Assembly: GCA_017439585.1 (NCBI GenBank)
Contig: JAFSIV010000002.1
Span: 1 to 64,000 of the forward strand
Reading direction: 5' to 3'
DNA: 64,000 bases
Origin: Clostridia bacterium
Lineage (GTDB): Bacteria; Bacillota; Clostridia; Oscillospirales; Acutalibacteraceae
Positions 31,713 through 41,351 of the stretch are shown in pieces (the first letter of the stretch is position 1; every line of letters starts with the position of its first letter). The position numbers and the translations under genes are program-made. Under the pieces are notes generated by a model. It was not told the origin of the DNA and ran no database searches. It worked only from the letters and a program-made list of their open reading frames with translations.

Positions 31713-32813
31713 TTAAACATTAAAGCGGAAGAGAACGATATCTCCGTCCTTCATAACATATTCTTTACCTTCGCTTCTAACTAACCCTTTTTCCTTGGCA
31801 GTTACCATATTACCGCCGCAAGAGATAAAGTCATCAAAAGCGATAACCTCGGCTCTTATGAAGCCACGCTCAAAGTCGGAATGGATTTTACCTGCCGCCT
31901 GAGGAGCCTTTGTACCTTCGGTTATAGTCCAAGCGCGAACCTCGGGCTTACCTGCGGTTAAATATGATATAAGACCTAATAGGGAATAACATTTTTGTAT
32001 CATTCGGTCAAGTCCTGAACGCTCTAAATTAAGCTCTTCTAAGAACATGATTTTTTCTTCGTCTGAAAGACCGGAAATTTCTGCCTCTAATGCGGCGCAA
32101 ATGGGGAGAATTTCTGCCTTTTCCAAAGCGGCAATTTCTTTAACAATATTAACATTTTTGTTGTTTTCAATTCCGTTTGCAAAATCATCTTCACTCATAT
32201 TGCAAGCATAGATTACGGGCTTTGCAGAAAGTAGGGCAGTGGTATTAATAATATCCTGCTCACTTTCGTCCTCTATTTCAATAGAACGAGCGGGCAGGCC
32301 TTTTTCAAGGTGAGCCATAAGACGTTTTAAAAAGTCAACCTCGCCTTGCATTTTCTTATCGCCCTTTAAAGCCTTTGTTGCTTTATCCAAGCGTCTTTGC
32401 ACCATTTCGATATCAGAGAAAATAAGCTCTAAATTTATAGTTTCAATGTCTCTTGCAGGGTCGATAGAGCCTTCAACATGGATTATATCATCGCTTTCAA
32501 AGCAACGAACAACATGAACGATAGCATCAACCTCGCGGATATTTGAAAGGAATTTATTTCCCAAACCCTCGCCCTTTGAAGCACCTTTAACAAGACCTGC
32601 TATATCAACAAATTCTATAACAGCAGGGGTGAATTTATCAGGAGAATAAATCTCAGCTAATTTTTCAAGTCTTTCATCAGGCACGCTAACCATACCAACA
32701 TTTGGCTCAATGGTGCAGAAAGGATAGTTTGCCGACTGCGCGCCTGCATTTGTAATTGCATTAAATAAAGTAGACTTACCAACATTAGGAAGTCCCAACA
32801 TACCTAGTTTCAT
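31713..32813 (-). CDS. ychF: Obg-like ATPase YchF
   Basis: The 366-residue P-loop protein has [15 protein letters not shown] (G1), [12 protein letters not shown] (switch), [17 protein letters not shown] (G3) and a degenerate NxxE-type G4 (NMSED), which gives ATP preference. The C-terminal TGS domain ends in [10 protein letters not shown]. It is a ribosome- and stress-associated ATPase. Consensus promoter upstream; heads the minus-strand cluster. Confidence 0.96.
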   Translation of the reverse strand: MKLGMLGLPNVGKSTLFNAITNAGAQSANYPFCTIEPNVGMVSVPDERLEKLAEIYSPDKFTPAVIEFVDIAGLVKGASKGEGLGNKFLSNIREVDAIVHVVRCFESDDIIHVEGSIDPARDIETINLELIFSDIEMVQRRLDKATKALKGDKKMQGEVDFLKRLMAHLEKGLPARSIEIEDESEQDIINTTALLSAKPVIYACNMSEDDFANGIENNKNVNIVKEIAALEKAEILPICAALEAEISGLSDEEKIMFLEELNLERSGLDRMIQKCYSLLGLISYLTAGKPEVRAWTITEGTKAPQAAGKIHSDFERGFIRAEVIAFDDFISCGGNMVTAKEKGLVRSEGKEYVMKDGDIVLFRFNV

Positions 32814-32864
32814 AAATTCTCGTCCTTTATAATTCTTTTTTCAAAATATAATATTTCATTTTCT

Positions 32865-32893
32865 ATTATATATCTATTTCTCTTCATTGGCAA
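32865..32893 (-). promoter_or_regulatory. Sigma-A promoter of ychF
   Basis: Minus strand TTGCCA (complement of 32888-32893), 17 bp, TATAAT (complement of 32865-32870). Confidence 0.8.
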
Positions 32894-32933
32894 GAAAAAA
32901 CTTTATTTTTAACCAAATAATGTATAAAAACAC

Positions 32934-32963
32934 TTTACTTTTTATAACTACTCGTTGTATAAT
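32934..32963 (+). promoter_or_regulatory. Probable promoter of the hprK block
   Basis: TTTACT (32934-32939), 18 bp, TATAAT (32958-32963). Confidence 0.6.
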
Positions 32964-33013
32964 AGTATGAATAATTTTATATTGAAGCAATATTAGTTTA
33001 AGGAGGTATAATT

Positions 33014-33943
33014 TTGCATACTAATTTTAAAATAAGTTTAAACAAAATCATATCCGAATTTTCTCTTGAAATTCTGAATATGCCTTTAACAGATAATGAA
33101 ATTTTGGTTTCTTCAAACGAAATAAACAGACCTGGTCTTCAAATGGCAGGTTATTTTGAGTTTTTTGATAGCGATAGAATACAGATTATCGGCAAAAGCG
33201 AGGAAAGCTTTTTGAGAAGGTTTACTCCTGAAAAAGCCGAAAGTCGATTAAAAGAGCTTTTTTCAAAAAAACCGGTGGCAGTTGTTATTTGCCGAGATTT
33301 AGAGGTTAGTGATATTTATAATAAAATAGCGGCAAAATATGATGTGCCGTTACTCAGAACCGGTATAAGTACCTCCGAGTTTGAAGCCGCTCTTATAGCT
33401 TACTTAAATCTTCACTTAGCACCAAGAATTACAAGACACGGTGTTTTGGTTGAGGTTTACGGTGAAGGTATCTTGCTCCTGGGCGAAAGCGGAGTTGGTA
33501 AGAGTGAAACTGCTATCGAGCTTGTTAAAAGAGGTCATAGATTAATAGCAGACGATGCGGTTGAAATCAAAAGGGTTTCGAGCAAGGCGCTCGTTGGCTC
33601 AGCACCTGATAATATCAGGCACTTTATTGAGCTTAGAGGTATCGGTATTATAAATGCAAGCCGTATATTCGGTGCAGGTGCGGTTAAGCTTACCGAAAAA
33701 ATTGACCTGGTTATAAATTTAGAGCCTTGGGATGTTAATAAAACATACGACCGTATGGGCCTTGAAAATAAAACAACCGAGATTTTAGGTCTTAATATTC
33801 CTTCGCTTACGATACCTGTTAAACCCGGTAGAAACTTAGCGGTTATTATTGAGGTTGCGGCTATGAACAGTCGTCAGAAAAAGCTGGGTTACAATGCGGC
33901 TGAGGATTTGCTTAAAAAACTCGGTATGACAGATGAAATTTAA
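33014..33943 (+). CDS. hprK: HPr kinase/phosphorylase
   Basis: The 309-residue protein phosphorylates and dephosphorylates the regulatory Ser of HPr in catabolite control. It starts at TTG, 7 nt after AAGGAGGT. The N-terminal domain is followed by the P-loop GESGVGKSETAIELVKRGH (about 156-174), the catalytic ADDAVEIKR and the family signature IELRGIGIINASRIFGAGAV (about 202-221). A Crh/HPr-like candidate substrate is at 18212. First gene of a long plus-strand core block. Confidence 0.96.
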   Translation: MHTNFKISLNKIISEFSLEILNMPLTDNEILVSSNEINRPGLQMAGYFEFFDSDRIQIIGKSEESFLRRFTPEKAESRLKELFSKKPVAVVICRDLEVSDIYNKIAAKYDVPLLRTGISTSEFEAALIAYLNLHLAPRITRHGVLVEVYGEGILLLGESGVGKSETAIELVKRGHRLIADDAVEIKRVSSKALVGSAPDNIRHFIELRGIGIINASRIFGAGAVKLTEKIDLVINLEPWDVNKTYDRMGLENKTTEILGLNIPSLTIPVKPGRNLAVIIEVAAMNSRQKKLGYNAAEDLLKKLGMTDEI

Positions 33944-33970
33944 AAATTTTTCTTATAGGAGTGAAAAATT

Positions 33971-34927
33971 ATGTATAAATTAGGAATTGATTTAGGCGGA
34001 ACAAATATCGTTGCAAGCGTTGTTGACGATAATTTTAAAATTATTTCCACCGCAAAAAGAAAAACTAACTGTCCTCGTCCTGCTGATGAAATTGTTGCCG
34101 ATATGGCGGCAGTTGCTTTGGAGGCGATTGAGCTTGCAGGAATCAAAAAGGAAGAGATAGACGGTGCGGGTGTTGGCTCTCCCGGTTCTATCGACCCTGA
34201 AAACGGTATTGTTGTTTATTCGAACAATTTAGGCTTTTTTGACCTTCCTTTATCAAAAATGCTTAAAGAAAAAACCGGTATTGATTTTTATCTTGAAAAT
34301 GATGCTAATGCAGCAGCTTACGGCGAGCTTTTAGCAGGAGCCGGAAAAGGCGCTAAAAATTTCATTATGATAACACTCGGAACAGGTGTTGGCGGCGGTG
34401 TTATTATTGATGGTAAGATTTATTCAGGTTCTAACCACGCAGGCGCTGAGCTCGGTCATACCGTTATCGCTATGGACGGTGAAATGTGCTCCTGCGGAAG
34501 ACAGGGTTGTTTTGAGGCTTATGCGTCTGCAACCGCTCTTATCCGTCAAACCAAGCAGGCTATGATCAAATATCCTGATACTGTTATGTGGGATTTAGTT
34601 GACGGGGATATTAAAGTTGTTAATGGACGCACTGCTTTTGATGCAATGCGCAAGGGAGACAAGGCAGGCAAAGCGGTTGTTGATAAATATATTGAATATC
34701 TTGCAGTTGGTATTGCTAATAATGTTAATATATTCCAGCCTGAGATTTTATGTATTGGCGGCGGTATTTCAAAAGAGGGAGATAATTTAATAGTTCCGCT
34801 AGGTGAGATTTTAGAAGGCGAGAACTATGCTCGTAATATCCCAAATAAAGTAGAAGTTAAAGTTGCTAAGCTCGGAAACGATGCAGGTATTATCGGCGCG
34901 GCATTTATCTGCGATTTATATAAATAA
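33971..34927 (+). CDS. glcK: ROK-family glucokinase
   Basis: The 318-residue ROK protein has LGIDLGGTNIVASVV (phosphate 1), LENDANAAAYGE (catalytic Asp), MITLGTGVGGGVI and the zinc motif SCGRQGCFEAYAS (about 176-188). No DNA-binding domain, so a sugar kinase rather than a repressor. Its position right after hprK supports a role in glucose entry and catabolite control. Ribosome site TAGGAGTG. Confidence 0.93.
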   Translation: MYKLGIDLGGTNIVASVVDDNFKIISTAKRKTNCPRPADEIVADMAAVALEAIELAGIKKEEIDGAGVGSPGSIDPENGIVVYSNNLGFFDLPLSKMLKEKTGIDFYLENDANAAAYGELLAGAGKGAKNFIMITLGTGVGGGVIIDGKIYSGSNHAGAELGHTVIAMDGEMCSCGRQGCFEAYASATALIRQTKQAMIKYPDTVMWDLVDGDIKVVNGRTAFDAMRKGDKAGKAVVDKYIEYLAVGIANNVNIFQPEILCIGGGISKEGDNLIVPLGEILEGENYARNIPNKVEVKVAKLGNDAGIIGAAFICDLYK

Positions 34928-34944
34928 TTATAATGGAGAAACTG

Positions 34945-35850
34945 ATGGCTTATTCTGATTTTGAGAACTTTTTGAATTCGAAAAAAATAGAATATAAACT
35001 TAATGAGCCTTTAAAAAAGCATACTAGCTTTAAAATTGGCGGTAATGCAGATTATTTTGTTTCAGTTAAATCTACCGATGAGCTGATTTTAATTTTAAAA
35101 GAGTTAAATGAAAAGCAAATTCCTTTTTTTATTATCGGAAAAGGCTCTAATTTGTTGGTTTCCGATAAAGGTATTGAGGGAGTAGTTATAAGCCTTGCTA
35201 AAATGGATGAGATTACCGTAAACGGTGATATTCTTAAAGCTGATGCAGGCGCTAATTTAGCGGGTGTATGTCTTAAAGCGCAATACTTTGGACTTTCAGG
35301 TCTCGAATTTGCATACGGTATACCCGGTAGCGTTGGCGGTGCTCTCTTTATGAATGCAGGAGCTTATGGGGGAGAGATGTCCCAAGTTGTAGTTTCTGCT
35401 GAGTATGTAACTTTTTCGGGAGAATTGGGCATTATTAATTTATCGGATATGAAATTAGGCTACCGAACCAGTATTTTTAAAGAGGGCGAAAAAATTATAA
35501 CTTCGGTATCTTTTGGTCTGAAAAAAGGAAATAAAGCTGAAATTTTAGCTTTAATGGAGGATTTTCTAGGTCGCCGAAAAGCTAAGCAACCGCTTGAATA
35601 TCCAAGTGCAGGAAGCACCTTTAAGCGTCCTGAGGGGTATTTTGCAGGCGCTCTTATTGAAAAAAATAATTTAAAGGGCAAATCGGTTGGCGGCGCTATG
35701 GTTAGTGAAAAGCATGCAGGATTTATAATAAATTTCGATAATGCAACGAGCCAGGATGTGAGAAAACTTATATCTGATGTTCAAAAAACGGTTTTAGAGG
35801 CAGACGGTGTTTTGCTTGAAACCGAAGTTATATTTGTTGGAAAAGAATAA
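34945..35850 (+). CDS. murB: UDP-N-acetylenolpyruvoylglucosamine reductase
   Basis: ATG 34945 is chosen because GGAG lies 6 nt upstream and falls within the alternative start at 34933; the product is 301 residues. The FAD-binding GKGSNLLVSDKGIEGVVI, GIPGSVGGALFMNAGAYGGEM, the catalytic PSAGSTFKRP (Ser) and KHAGFIIN define type II MurB. It reduces enolpyruvyl-UDP-GlcNAc to UDP-MurNAc in cell-wall synthesis. Adjacent to rapZ-whiA as in many Clostridia. Confidence 0.95.
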   Translation: MAYSDFENFLNSKKIEYKLNEPLKKHTSFKIGGNADYFVSVKSTDELILILKELNEKQIPFFIIGKGSNLLVSDKGIEGVVISLAKMDEITVNGDILKADAGANLAGVCLKAQYFGLSGLEFAYGIPGSVGGALFMNAGAYGGEMSQVVVSAEYVTFSGELGIINLSDMKLGYRTSIFKEGEKIITSVSFGLKKGNKAEILALMEDFLGRRKAKQPLEYPSAGSTFKRPEGYFAGALIEKNNLKGKSVGGAMVSEKHAGFIINFDNATSQDVRKLISDVQKTVLEADGVLLETEVIFVGKE

Positions 35851-35878
35851 GTAAAAACGATTAAAGGAGGGAAAACAA

Positions 35879-36739
35879 ATGGAGTTACTTTTAGTTACAG
35901 GTCTTTCGGGAGCAGGAAAATCTCAGGCGGCTGATGCGCTTGAAGATATGGGTTTTTATTGTGTTGATAATATACCGCCTGCAATTATACCTTCGTTTGT
36001 TGACCTCTCTTCAAAAAGTGGAGACGAATTAAGCAAATTAGCGGTTGTAACCGATGCCAGAGGCGGAGATTTGTTTTCTGATATCCCTGAGGTTTTAGAA
36101 AACTTAAAGCTTAAAGAAATTAATTTTAAAATTCTTTTTCTTGATGCATCAAATGAGGTTCTTATTCGCAGATATAAGGAAAACCGTCGCAAGCATCCGC
36201 TTATGAGTGGTGAAAAGGCTTCGCTTTCTGAAGCGGTTAAAAAAGAACGCGAAATGCTTGATAAAATTCGCATTATTGCAGATTATGTTGTTGATACGAG
36301 TTATATTTCAAATTCTCAGCTTAAAGAAAAGTTGACCGGAATTTTTTCGGAAAATGGTCAGAATGTGTTGAAAATTCAAACTAAATCCTTCGGTTTTAAA
36401 TACGGTGCTGATACCGAGGCTGATTTAGTAATAGATGTTAGGTGCTTGCCAAATCCTTTTTATATTGATTCTCTAAAACATAAAACAGGTTTGGACCAAG
36501 ATGTTAGAGATTATGTTATGCAAACTAATGAAAGTAAGGAATTTTACGAAAAGTTGGTTGATTTTATTGATTTTTCGATGCCTTTATATGTTAAAGAGGG
36601 TAAAAGCCAGTTGGTTATAGCCTTTGGTTGCACAGGTGGTAAGCATAGGTCGGTAACCTTCGCAGAGCTTTTGGCAAAGCATTTGAAAAGTCAAGGGTAT
36701 GACTGCAAAACAATGCACCGCGATATTCAAAAAAGGTGA
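35879..36739 (+). CDS. rapZ: RapZ/YvcJ nucleotide-binding protein
   Basis: The 286-residue protein has P-loop GLSGAGKSQAADALED (about 8-23), FYCVDNIPP, a second nucleotide loop VTDARGGD and the C-terminal AFGCTGGKHRSVTFAE (about 254-269). Known members bind GTP or sense UDP-GlcNAc and, in Enterobacteria, adapt RNase E. Ribosome site AAAGGAGGGAAAA. Usually followed by yvcK then whiA; here yvcK is absent and whiA follows at 6 nt. Confidence 0.93.
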   Translation: MELLLVTGLSGAGKSQAADALEDMGFYCVDNIPPAIIPSFVDLSSKSGDELSKLAVVTDARGGDLFSDIPEVLENLKLKEINFKILFLDASNEVLIRRYKENRRKHPLMSGEKASLSEAVKKEREMLDKIRIIADYVVDTSYISNSQLKEKLTGIFSENGQNVLKIQTKSFGFKYGADTEADLVIDVRCLPNPFYIDSLKHKTGLDQDVRDYVMQTNESKEFYEKLVDFIDFSMPLYVKEGKSQLVIAFGCTGGKHRSVTFAELLAKHLKSQGYDCKTMHRDIQKR

Positions 36740-36745
36740 TATAAA

Positions 36746-37636
36746 ATGTCCTTTTGCAAGGAAGTTAAGAATGAGTTAATTGGTTTAAGAACAGGGTGGT
36801 GCTGTAAACCAGCAATGGTTTACGGTCTAATGCTTTTTGGCAGAGCCTTTTCTATCAAAAAAATTTCCATTCAAACTAACAATGAAAATGTTGCAAAGGC
36901 TTATTGTAATTTGATTAAAGAAGTTTATAAAATTGAACCCTCGCTTTCGGTTGGCGGAACAGCGAGACCAACCTATAAAGCTGAGGTTTCATCCGAGTCT
37001 GAGCGGCTTAAAATTTTAGCTTCTATTGATTTCGGTATTGAAGAAGAGGTTATAGACAGAACTCTTTTTTTAAGGGATTGTTGTATAAATTCCTTTATAA
37101 GAGGAGTGTTTTTAGCCTGCGGTAATATAAATGACCCCGAAAAAGAATACAGGGCAGAATTTAATGTTAAAACCGAAAAATTAGCAGACGAGCTTTTGAA
37201 TTTGCTTTTAGAAAGCGGAATTGTTATGCGCAAGGTTGCGGCTAAAAACGGATTCAAGCTTTACACTAAGGAAAGTGCAGTAATAGAAGACCTTTTAACC
37301 CTTATCGGCGCCGGAAAGCAAACATTGAATTTAATTGATACTAAAATTATGAAAAGTGTTAAAAATAATATTAATCGCGCCAGAAATTGTGATAGCGCAA
37401 ATATTTCTAAAACGGTGGAGGCTTCTATCCGTCAGAGAACGGCTATTGAGTTTTTAGAGAAAAAGGGAATGCTATATTCCTTGCCAGAGGAATTAAAATC
37501 GGTAGCTTTGCTTAGAAAAGAGAACGAATCGGCATCCTTAAAGGAGCTTTGCCGATTATCGAATGAACCGATTTCGGTTTCGGGACTAAATCACAGATTT
37601 GAAAAAATCATAAAAATTTACGAAGAGCTTAAATAA
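36746..37636 (+). CDS. whiA: Sporulation/cell-division regulator WhiA
   Basis: The 296-residue protein has the N-terminal LAGLIDADG-like domain (SFCKEVKNEL, LFLRDCCINSFIRGVFLACG) and C-terminal WhiA helix-turn-helix (LKELCRLSNEPISVSGLNHRF, about 267-287 in two parts). WhiA is a DNA-binding factor linked to division and chromosome segregation in Gram-positives. Confidence 0.94.
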   Translation: MSFCKEVKNELIGLRTGWCCKPAMVYGLMLFGRAFSIKKISIQTNNENVAKAYCNLIKEVYKIEPSLSVGGTARPTYKAEVSSESERLKILASIDFGIEEEVIDRTLFLRDCCINSFIRGVFLACGNINDPEKEYRAEFNVKTEKLADELLNLLLESGIVMRKVAAKNGFKLYTKESAVIEDLLTLIGAGKQTLNLIDTKIMKSVKNNINRARNCDSANISKTVEASIRQRTAIEFLEKKGMLYSLPEELKSVALLRKENESASLKELCRLSNEPISVSGLNHRFEKIIKIYEELK

Positions 37637-37672
37637 AGCTTATACATATATAATTTGGAGGATACATTTTTA

Positions 37673-39517
37673 ATGAACGAAAACTCTTTTGAAAAGGATT
37701 TCAAAAAAAATAATTATAAAAGAAAAAATACAAATAACGGTAAAACCTATAATAAAAAAGGAACTGGGAAGATTGAGCATTCAAAAAGCTCTAAAACCTC
37801 AAACTATAATTCTCAAAAGAAAAGAAGCCAAAGCAGACCTGTTTTGCCACCTGAGCCTTCTAAACCGGTCAAGATAATACCTCTTGGAGGACTAGGGGAA
37901 ATCGGCAAGAATATTACTCTTTACGAGTATGACGGCGATATGTTTTTGGTTGATTGCGGTATGTCTTTTCCTGACGAGGAAATGCCGGGTATCGATATAG
38001 TAATCCCTGATTTCAGTTATGTTTTAGAAAACAAAGATAGAATTAAGGGTTTGGTTGTAACTCACGGACATGAGGACCATATCGGCGCAATACCATATCT
38101 TCTTACAAATTTCAATTTACCGATATATGCTACAAGACTTACTATCGGTTTAATAGAATGCAAACTTAAAGAGCATAAGCTTTTGGGAGATGCAAAACTA
38201 AATATTGTAAATCCGGGCGAAACGGTAAACCTTGGTAAATTTTCGATTGAATTTATCCATGTTAACCATTCTATTCCCGATGCTGTTGCTTTTGCAATAA
38301 CCTGTCCCGCAGGAACTGTAATGCATACGGGTGACTTTAAGATTGATACAACCCCTATCGACGATTTTCCAATGGATATAGGCAGATTTGCCGAGCTTGG
38401 AAAACAGGGAGTTTTGGCTTTACTTGCCGATTCAACCAATGCTGAGCGTCCCGGCTATACGGCTTCCGAGAGACTGGTTGGCGAATCGCTTTCCCAAATT
38501 TTTAAAAAGGCTGAGGGTCACCGCATAATTGTTGCAACCTTTTCATCAAACATCCACCGTATTCAGCAGATTATTAAGGAAGCGGTTAACTGCGGAAGAA
38601 AGGTTGCTATTTCAGGCAGAAGTATGTTAAACGTTGTAACTATTGCAGAAGAACTTGGATATTTGAATGTTCCCCAAAATGTTCTTATAGATGTTGGAGA
38701 TATTAAGGAATATCCGCCTGAAAAGATAGTTATTGTAACAACGGGTAGCCAAGGCGAGCCTCTATCGGCGCTTCATAGAATTGCTTTTGCTGACCATAAG
38801 CAGATTGAGATTATTCCTGGAGATATGATAATTATTTCGGCAACTCCGATTCCCGGTAATGAAAAGTTAGTTAGCAAGGTTATAAACGAGCTTATGAAAA
38901 GCGGCGCTAATGTTGTATATGAAAAAATGTATGATGTGCATGTTTCGGGACACGCTTGCCAAGAAGAATTAAAGCTTATTATGAGTGTTGTTAAGCCTAA
39001 GTATTTCATTCCGCTTCACGGCGAGCAAAAGCATCTGAAAAAACATGCCGGTTTAGCAGAACAGATGGGTATTAAGGCTGAAAATGTTTTAATAACCATA
39101 AACGGAGCGGTTATTGAATTATCCGAAGAAAAAATGGTTTGTTCTCAAACTGTTCAGGCAGGCAGAGTTTTGGTTGACGGTTTGGGTGTTGGCGATGTCG
39201 GAAGTATAGTTTTAAGAGACAGAAAGCATCTTTCGGATGATGGTATTATAGTGGTTGCGGTTTCGATAGACAGATATTCGCATGATATTATTTCAGGACC
39301 TGATATAGTTTCGAGAGGCTTTGTTTATGTTAAGGAATCAGAAGAGCTTATGAACGAGCTCAGAGAGCTGGTTTATGATATAATTGAGCGTTGCAATATG
39401 AATAATATCAGAGATTGGATGACCATTAAAACAAGAATTAAAGACGGCGTTTCAAAATTCTTATTCACACGAACAAAACGCAGTCCTATGGTGCTTCCGA
39501 TTATTTTGGAAGTTTAA
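37673..39517 (+). CDS. rnj: Ribonuclease J
   Basis: ATG 37673 is used (614 residues); the upstream TTG overlaps the GGAGG. The beta-lactamase/beta-CASP core begins near residue 66 (KIIPLGGLGEIGKN) with the metal motif THGHEDHIGA (about 127-136), HTGDFKIDTTP and SGHACQEELK. It is both an endo- and 5'-3' exoribonuclease. The first 60 residues are a Lys/Asn/Ser-rich extension not found in Bacillus RNase J, a likely disordered RNA-binding tail. The SD-start gap is 11 nt, longer than usual. Confidence 0.93.
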   Translation: MNENSFEKDFKKNNYKRKNTNNGKTYNKKGTGKIEHSKSSKTSNYNSQKKRSQSRPVLPPEPSKPVKIIPLGGLGEIGKNITLYEYDGDMFLVDCGMSFPDEEMPGIDIVIPDFSYVLENKDRIKGLVVTHGHEDHIGAIPYLLTNFNLPIYATRLTIGLIECKLKEHKLLGDAKLNIVNPGETVNLGKFSIEFIHVNHSIPDAVAFAITCPAGTVMHTGDFKIDTTPIDDFPMDIGRFAELGKQGVLALLADSTNAERPGYTASERLVGESLSQIFKKAEGHRIIVATFSSNIHRIQQIIKEAVNCGRKVAISGRSMLNVVTIAEELGYLNVPQNVLIDVGDIKEYPPEKIVIVTTGSQGEPLSALHRIAFADHKQIEIIPGDMIIISATPIPGNEKLVSKVINELMKSGANVVYEKMYDVHVSGHACQEELKLIMSVVKPKYFIPLHGEQKHLKKHAGLAEQMGIKAENVLITINGAVIELSEEKMVCSQTVQAGRVLVDGLGVGDVGSIVLRDRKHLSDDGIIVVAVSIDRYSHDIISGPDIVSRGFVYVKESEELMNELRELVYDIIERCNMNNIRDWMTIKTRIKDGVSKFLFTRTKRSPMVLPIILEV

Positions 39518-39532
39518 AACGGAGGAAAGAAT

Positions 39533-39973
39533 ATGAAAGTTATATTATTAGCAGATGTTAAGGGACACGGAAAAAAGGGCGAGCTTTGCAATGTTTCGGA
39601 TGGTTATGCAAGAAATTTCTTGTTTCCGAAAAAGCTAGCTATTGAGGCTGATAATGCCGCAATGAACGAGCTTAAAAACCGCGAAGAAGCTGCGGCTCAC
39701 CATAAAAAAGAGGAAATAAATGCCGCAAAGGAAACAGCCGCTCTTTTAGAGGGTAAAACGGTTACTATTAAAGCTAAAGCGGGTCAAAACGGAAGACTTT
39801 TCGGCTCGGTTACTTCAAAAGAAATAGCGGCTGAAATTAAAAACAGCCTAAAAGTTGAAATCGACCGCAAGAAAATGAATGTTTCTGATATTAAAAATTT
39901 CGGCGAATATACTGCTGAAATCAAGCTTTATCAGGGTATTATTGCTAAGGTTAATGTAAAGGTTACGGAATAA
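39533..39973 (+). CDS. rplI: 50S ribosomal protein L9
   Basis: The 146-residue protein has the L9 N-terminal [28 protein letters not shown] signature (split here), the long connecting helix and the C-terminal domain ([13 protein letters not shown]). It sits between RNase J and dnaB; rplI-dnaB adjacency is widely conserved. Confidence 0.97.
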   Translation: MKVILLADVKGHGKKGELCNVSDGYARNFLFPKKLAIEADNAAMNELKNREEAAAHHKKEEINAAKETAALLEGKTVTIKAKAGQNGRLFGSVTSKEIAAEIKNSLKVEIDRKKMNVSDIKNFGEYTAEIKLYQGIIAKVNVKVTE

Positions 39974-39977
39974 TAAT

Positions 39978-41351
39978 ATGAGTGACGAAAAAACAATTTA
40001 TAATTTAGACGGTGCGAGGCTTCCTTATTCGGTTGAAGCGGAGCAGTCGGTTTTAGGCTCGGTGCTTATTGACCCTAAATGCTTAAACGATATCGCAGTT
40101 TTAATGAAGCCTGAGTATTTTTATATCCCTCAGCATAAAGAGATTTACAAGGTAATGTCTACTATGTATGAGCTAAGTCAGGTAATAGACTTTGTTTCTC
40201 TCTTGGAAAAGCTGAAAAAAGAGGGGGTTTATGATGAAGCAGGCGGTAAAGCATATTTAACTCAGCTTGTTCAAACTGTTCCCTCGGCGGCTAATGTTTT
40301 AACCTATGTTGCAATTATAAGAGAGCGTTATTATGCGCGCGCTCTTATGACTGCGGCTCAGGATATAATTAACGATGTTAATGAAAACACATACGATTCG
40401 GATATGCTTTTAAATTCTGCCGAGCAGAAGATATATGATATCCGTCAGGGCAGAGAGATAAGCGGTTTAACCCATATTAAATCGGTTATCGAAAACGAAA
40501 CATACGACCGTTTGGCAAAAATGGCAAACCCCGAAACCAGAAGCGATTATGTTGGAATACCTTGCGGTATTTCGGCATTGGATAAAAAAATAACCGGTCT
40601 TAATAAATCAGACCTTATTATTTTAGGCGCTCGTCCCGGTATGGGTAAAACCTCATTTGCGCTTAATATTGCGAGAAATGTGGCTGTTGGTAGCGGAAGA
40701 ACAGTTTGTTTCTTCTCCCTCGAAATGACTCGCGACCAATTAGCTCAAAGACTGTTATCAAGCGAGGCAGGTATTAAGAGCGAAAAACTAAGAACCGGCG
40801 AGCTTGATGATAACGAATGGGCAAGACTGGCGCAAGCAGGCGAGAATTTGTCAAAATCAAATATTTATTTTGATGAAAGCTCGGCTATAACCGTTCCTGA
40901 AATGAAGGCAAAGCTCAGAAGAATGAAGCCTGCGCCTGATTTGGTTATAGTTGACTATTTAGGTCTTATGAAGTCTGCAAGGAAAACTGAAAACCGTGTT
41001 CAAGAGGTTTCGGAAATAACAAGAAACCTAAAAATTATGGCAAAAGAGCTTAAAGTTCCGGTTATTGCCTGTGCTCAGTTATCTCGTGGTACTGAAACTA
41101 AGGGTAAATCGCATAAGCCTGCTCTTGCTGACCTCAGAGAATCAGGCTCTATTGAGCAGGATGCAGATATTGTATTATTCTTATACAGAGAAACCTATTA
41201 TGATAATGAAAAGGCTGATGATGAGGATAGAGGCGACCCGAATAAAGCTATCTGTACTGTTGCTAAAAACCGACATGGTGAGATAGGCGATATTGATCTT
41301 TATTGGGATGGTCAGTTTACCCGTTTTACATCGGTGGAAGTGTTTAGATGA
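39978..41351 (+). CDS. dnaB: Replicative DNA helicase DnaB
   Basis: The 457-residue hexameric helicase has the N-terminal domain (LPYSVEAEQSVLGSVLID), Walker A GARPGMGKTSFALN (about 213-226), LFFSLEM-type motif and Walker B VIVDYLGLM (about 320). SQLSRGTE, ADLRESGSIEQDAD and the C-terminal RHGEIG are conserved. Starts 4 nt after rplI; its TGA overlaps the tilS start. No intein. Confidence 0.97.
   Translation: MSDEKTIYNLDGARLPYSVEAEQSVLGSVLIDPKCLNDIAVLMKPEYFYIPQHKEIYKVMSTMYELSQVIDFVSLLEKLKKEGVYDEAGGKAYLTQLVQTVPSAANVLTYVAIIRERYYARALMTAAQDIINDVNENTYDSDMLLNSAEQKIYDIRQGREISGLTHIKSVIENETYDRLAKMANPETRSDYVGIPCGISALDKKITGLNKSDLIILGARPGMGKTSFALNIARNVAVGSGRTVCFFSLEMTRDQLAQRLLSSEAGIKSEKLRTGELDDNEWARLAQAGENLSKSNIYFDESSAITVPEMKAKLRRMKPAPDLVIVDYLGLMKSARKTENRVQEVSEITRNLKIMAKELKVPVIACAQLSRGTETKGKSHKPALADLRESGSIEQDADIVLFLYRETYYDNEKADDEDRGDPNKAICTVAKNRHGEIGDIDLYWDGQFTRFTSVEVFR

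Noticed and set aside
35879-37636. Missing yvcK between rapZ and whiA as evidence of a deletion
   Set aside because: The spacing of 6 nt is clean and gene order varies naturally in Clostridia.
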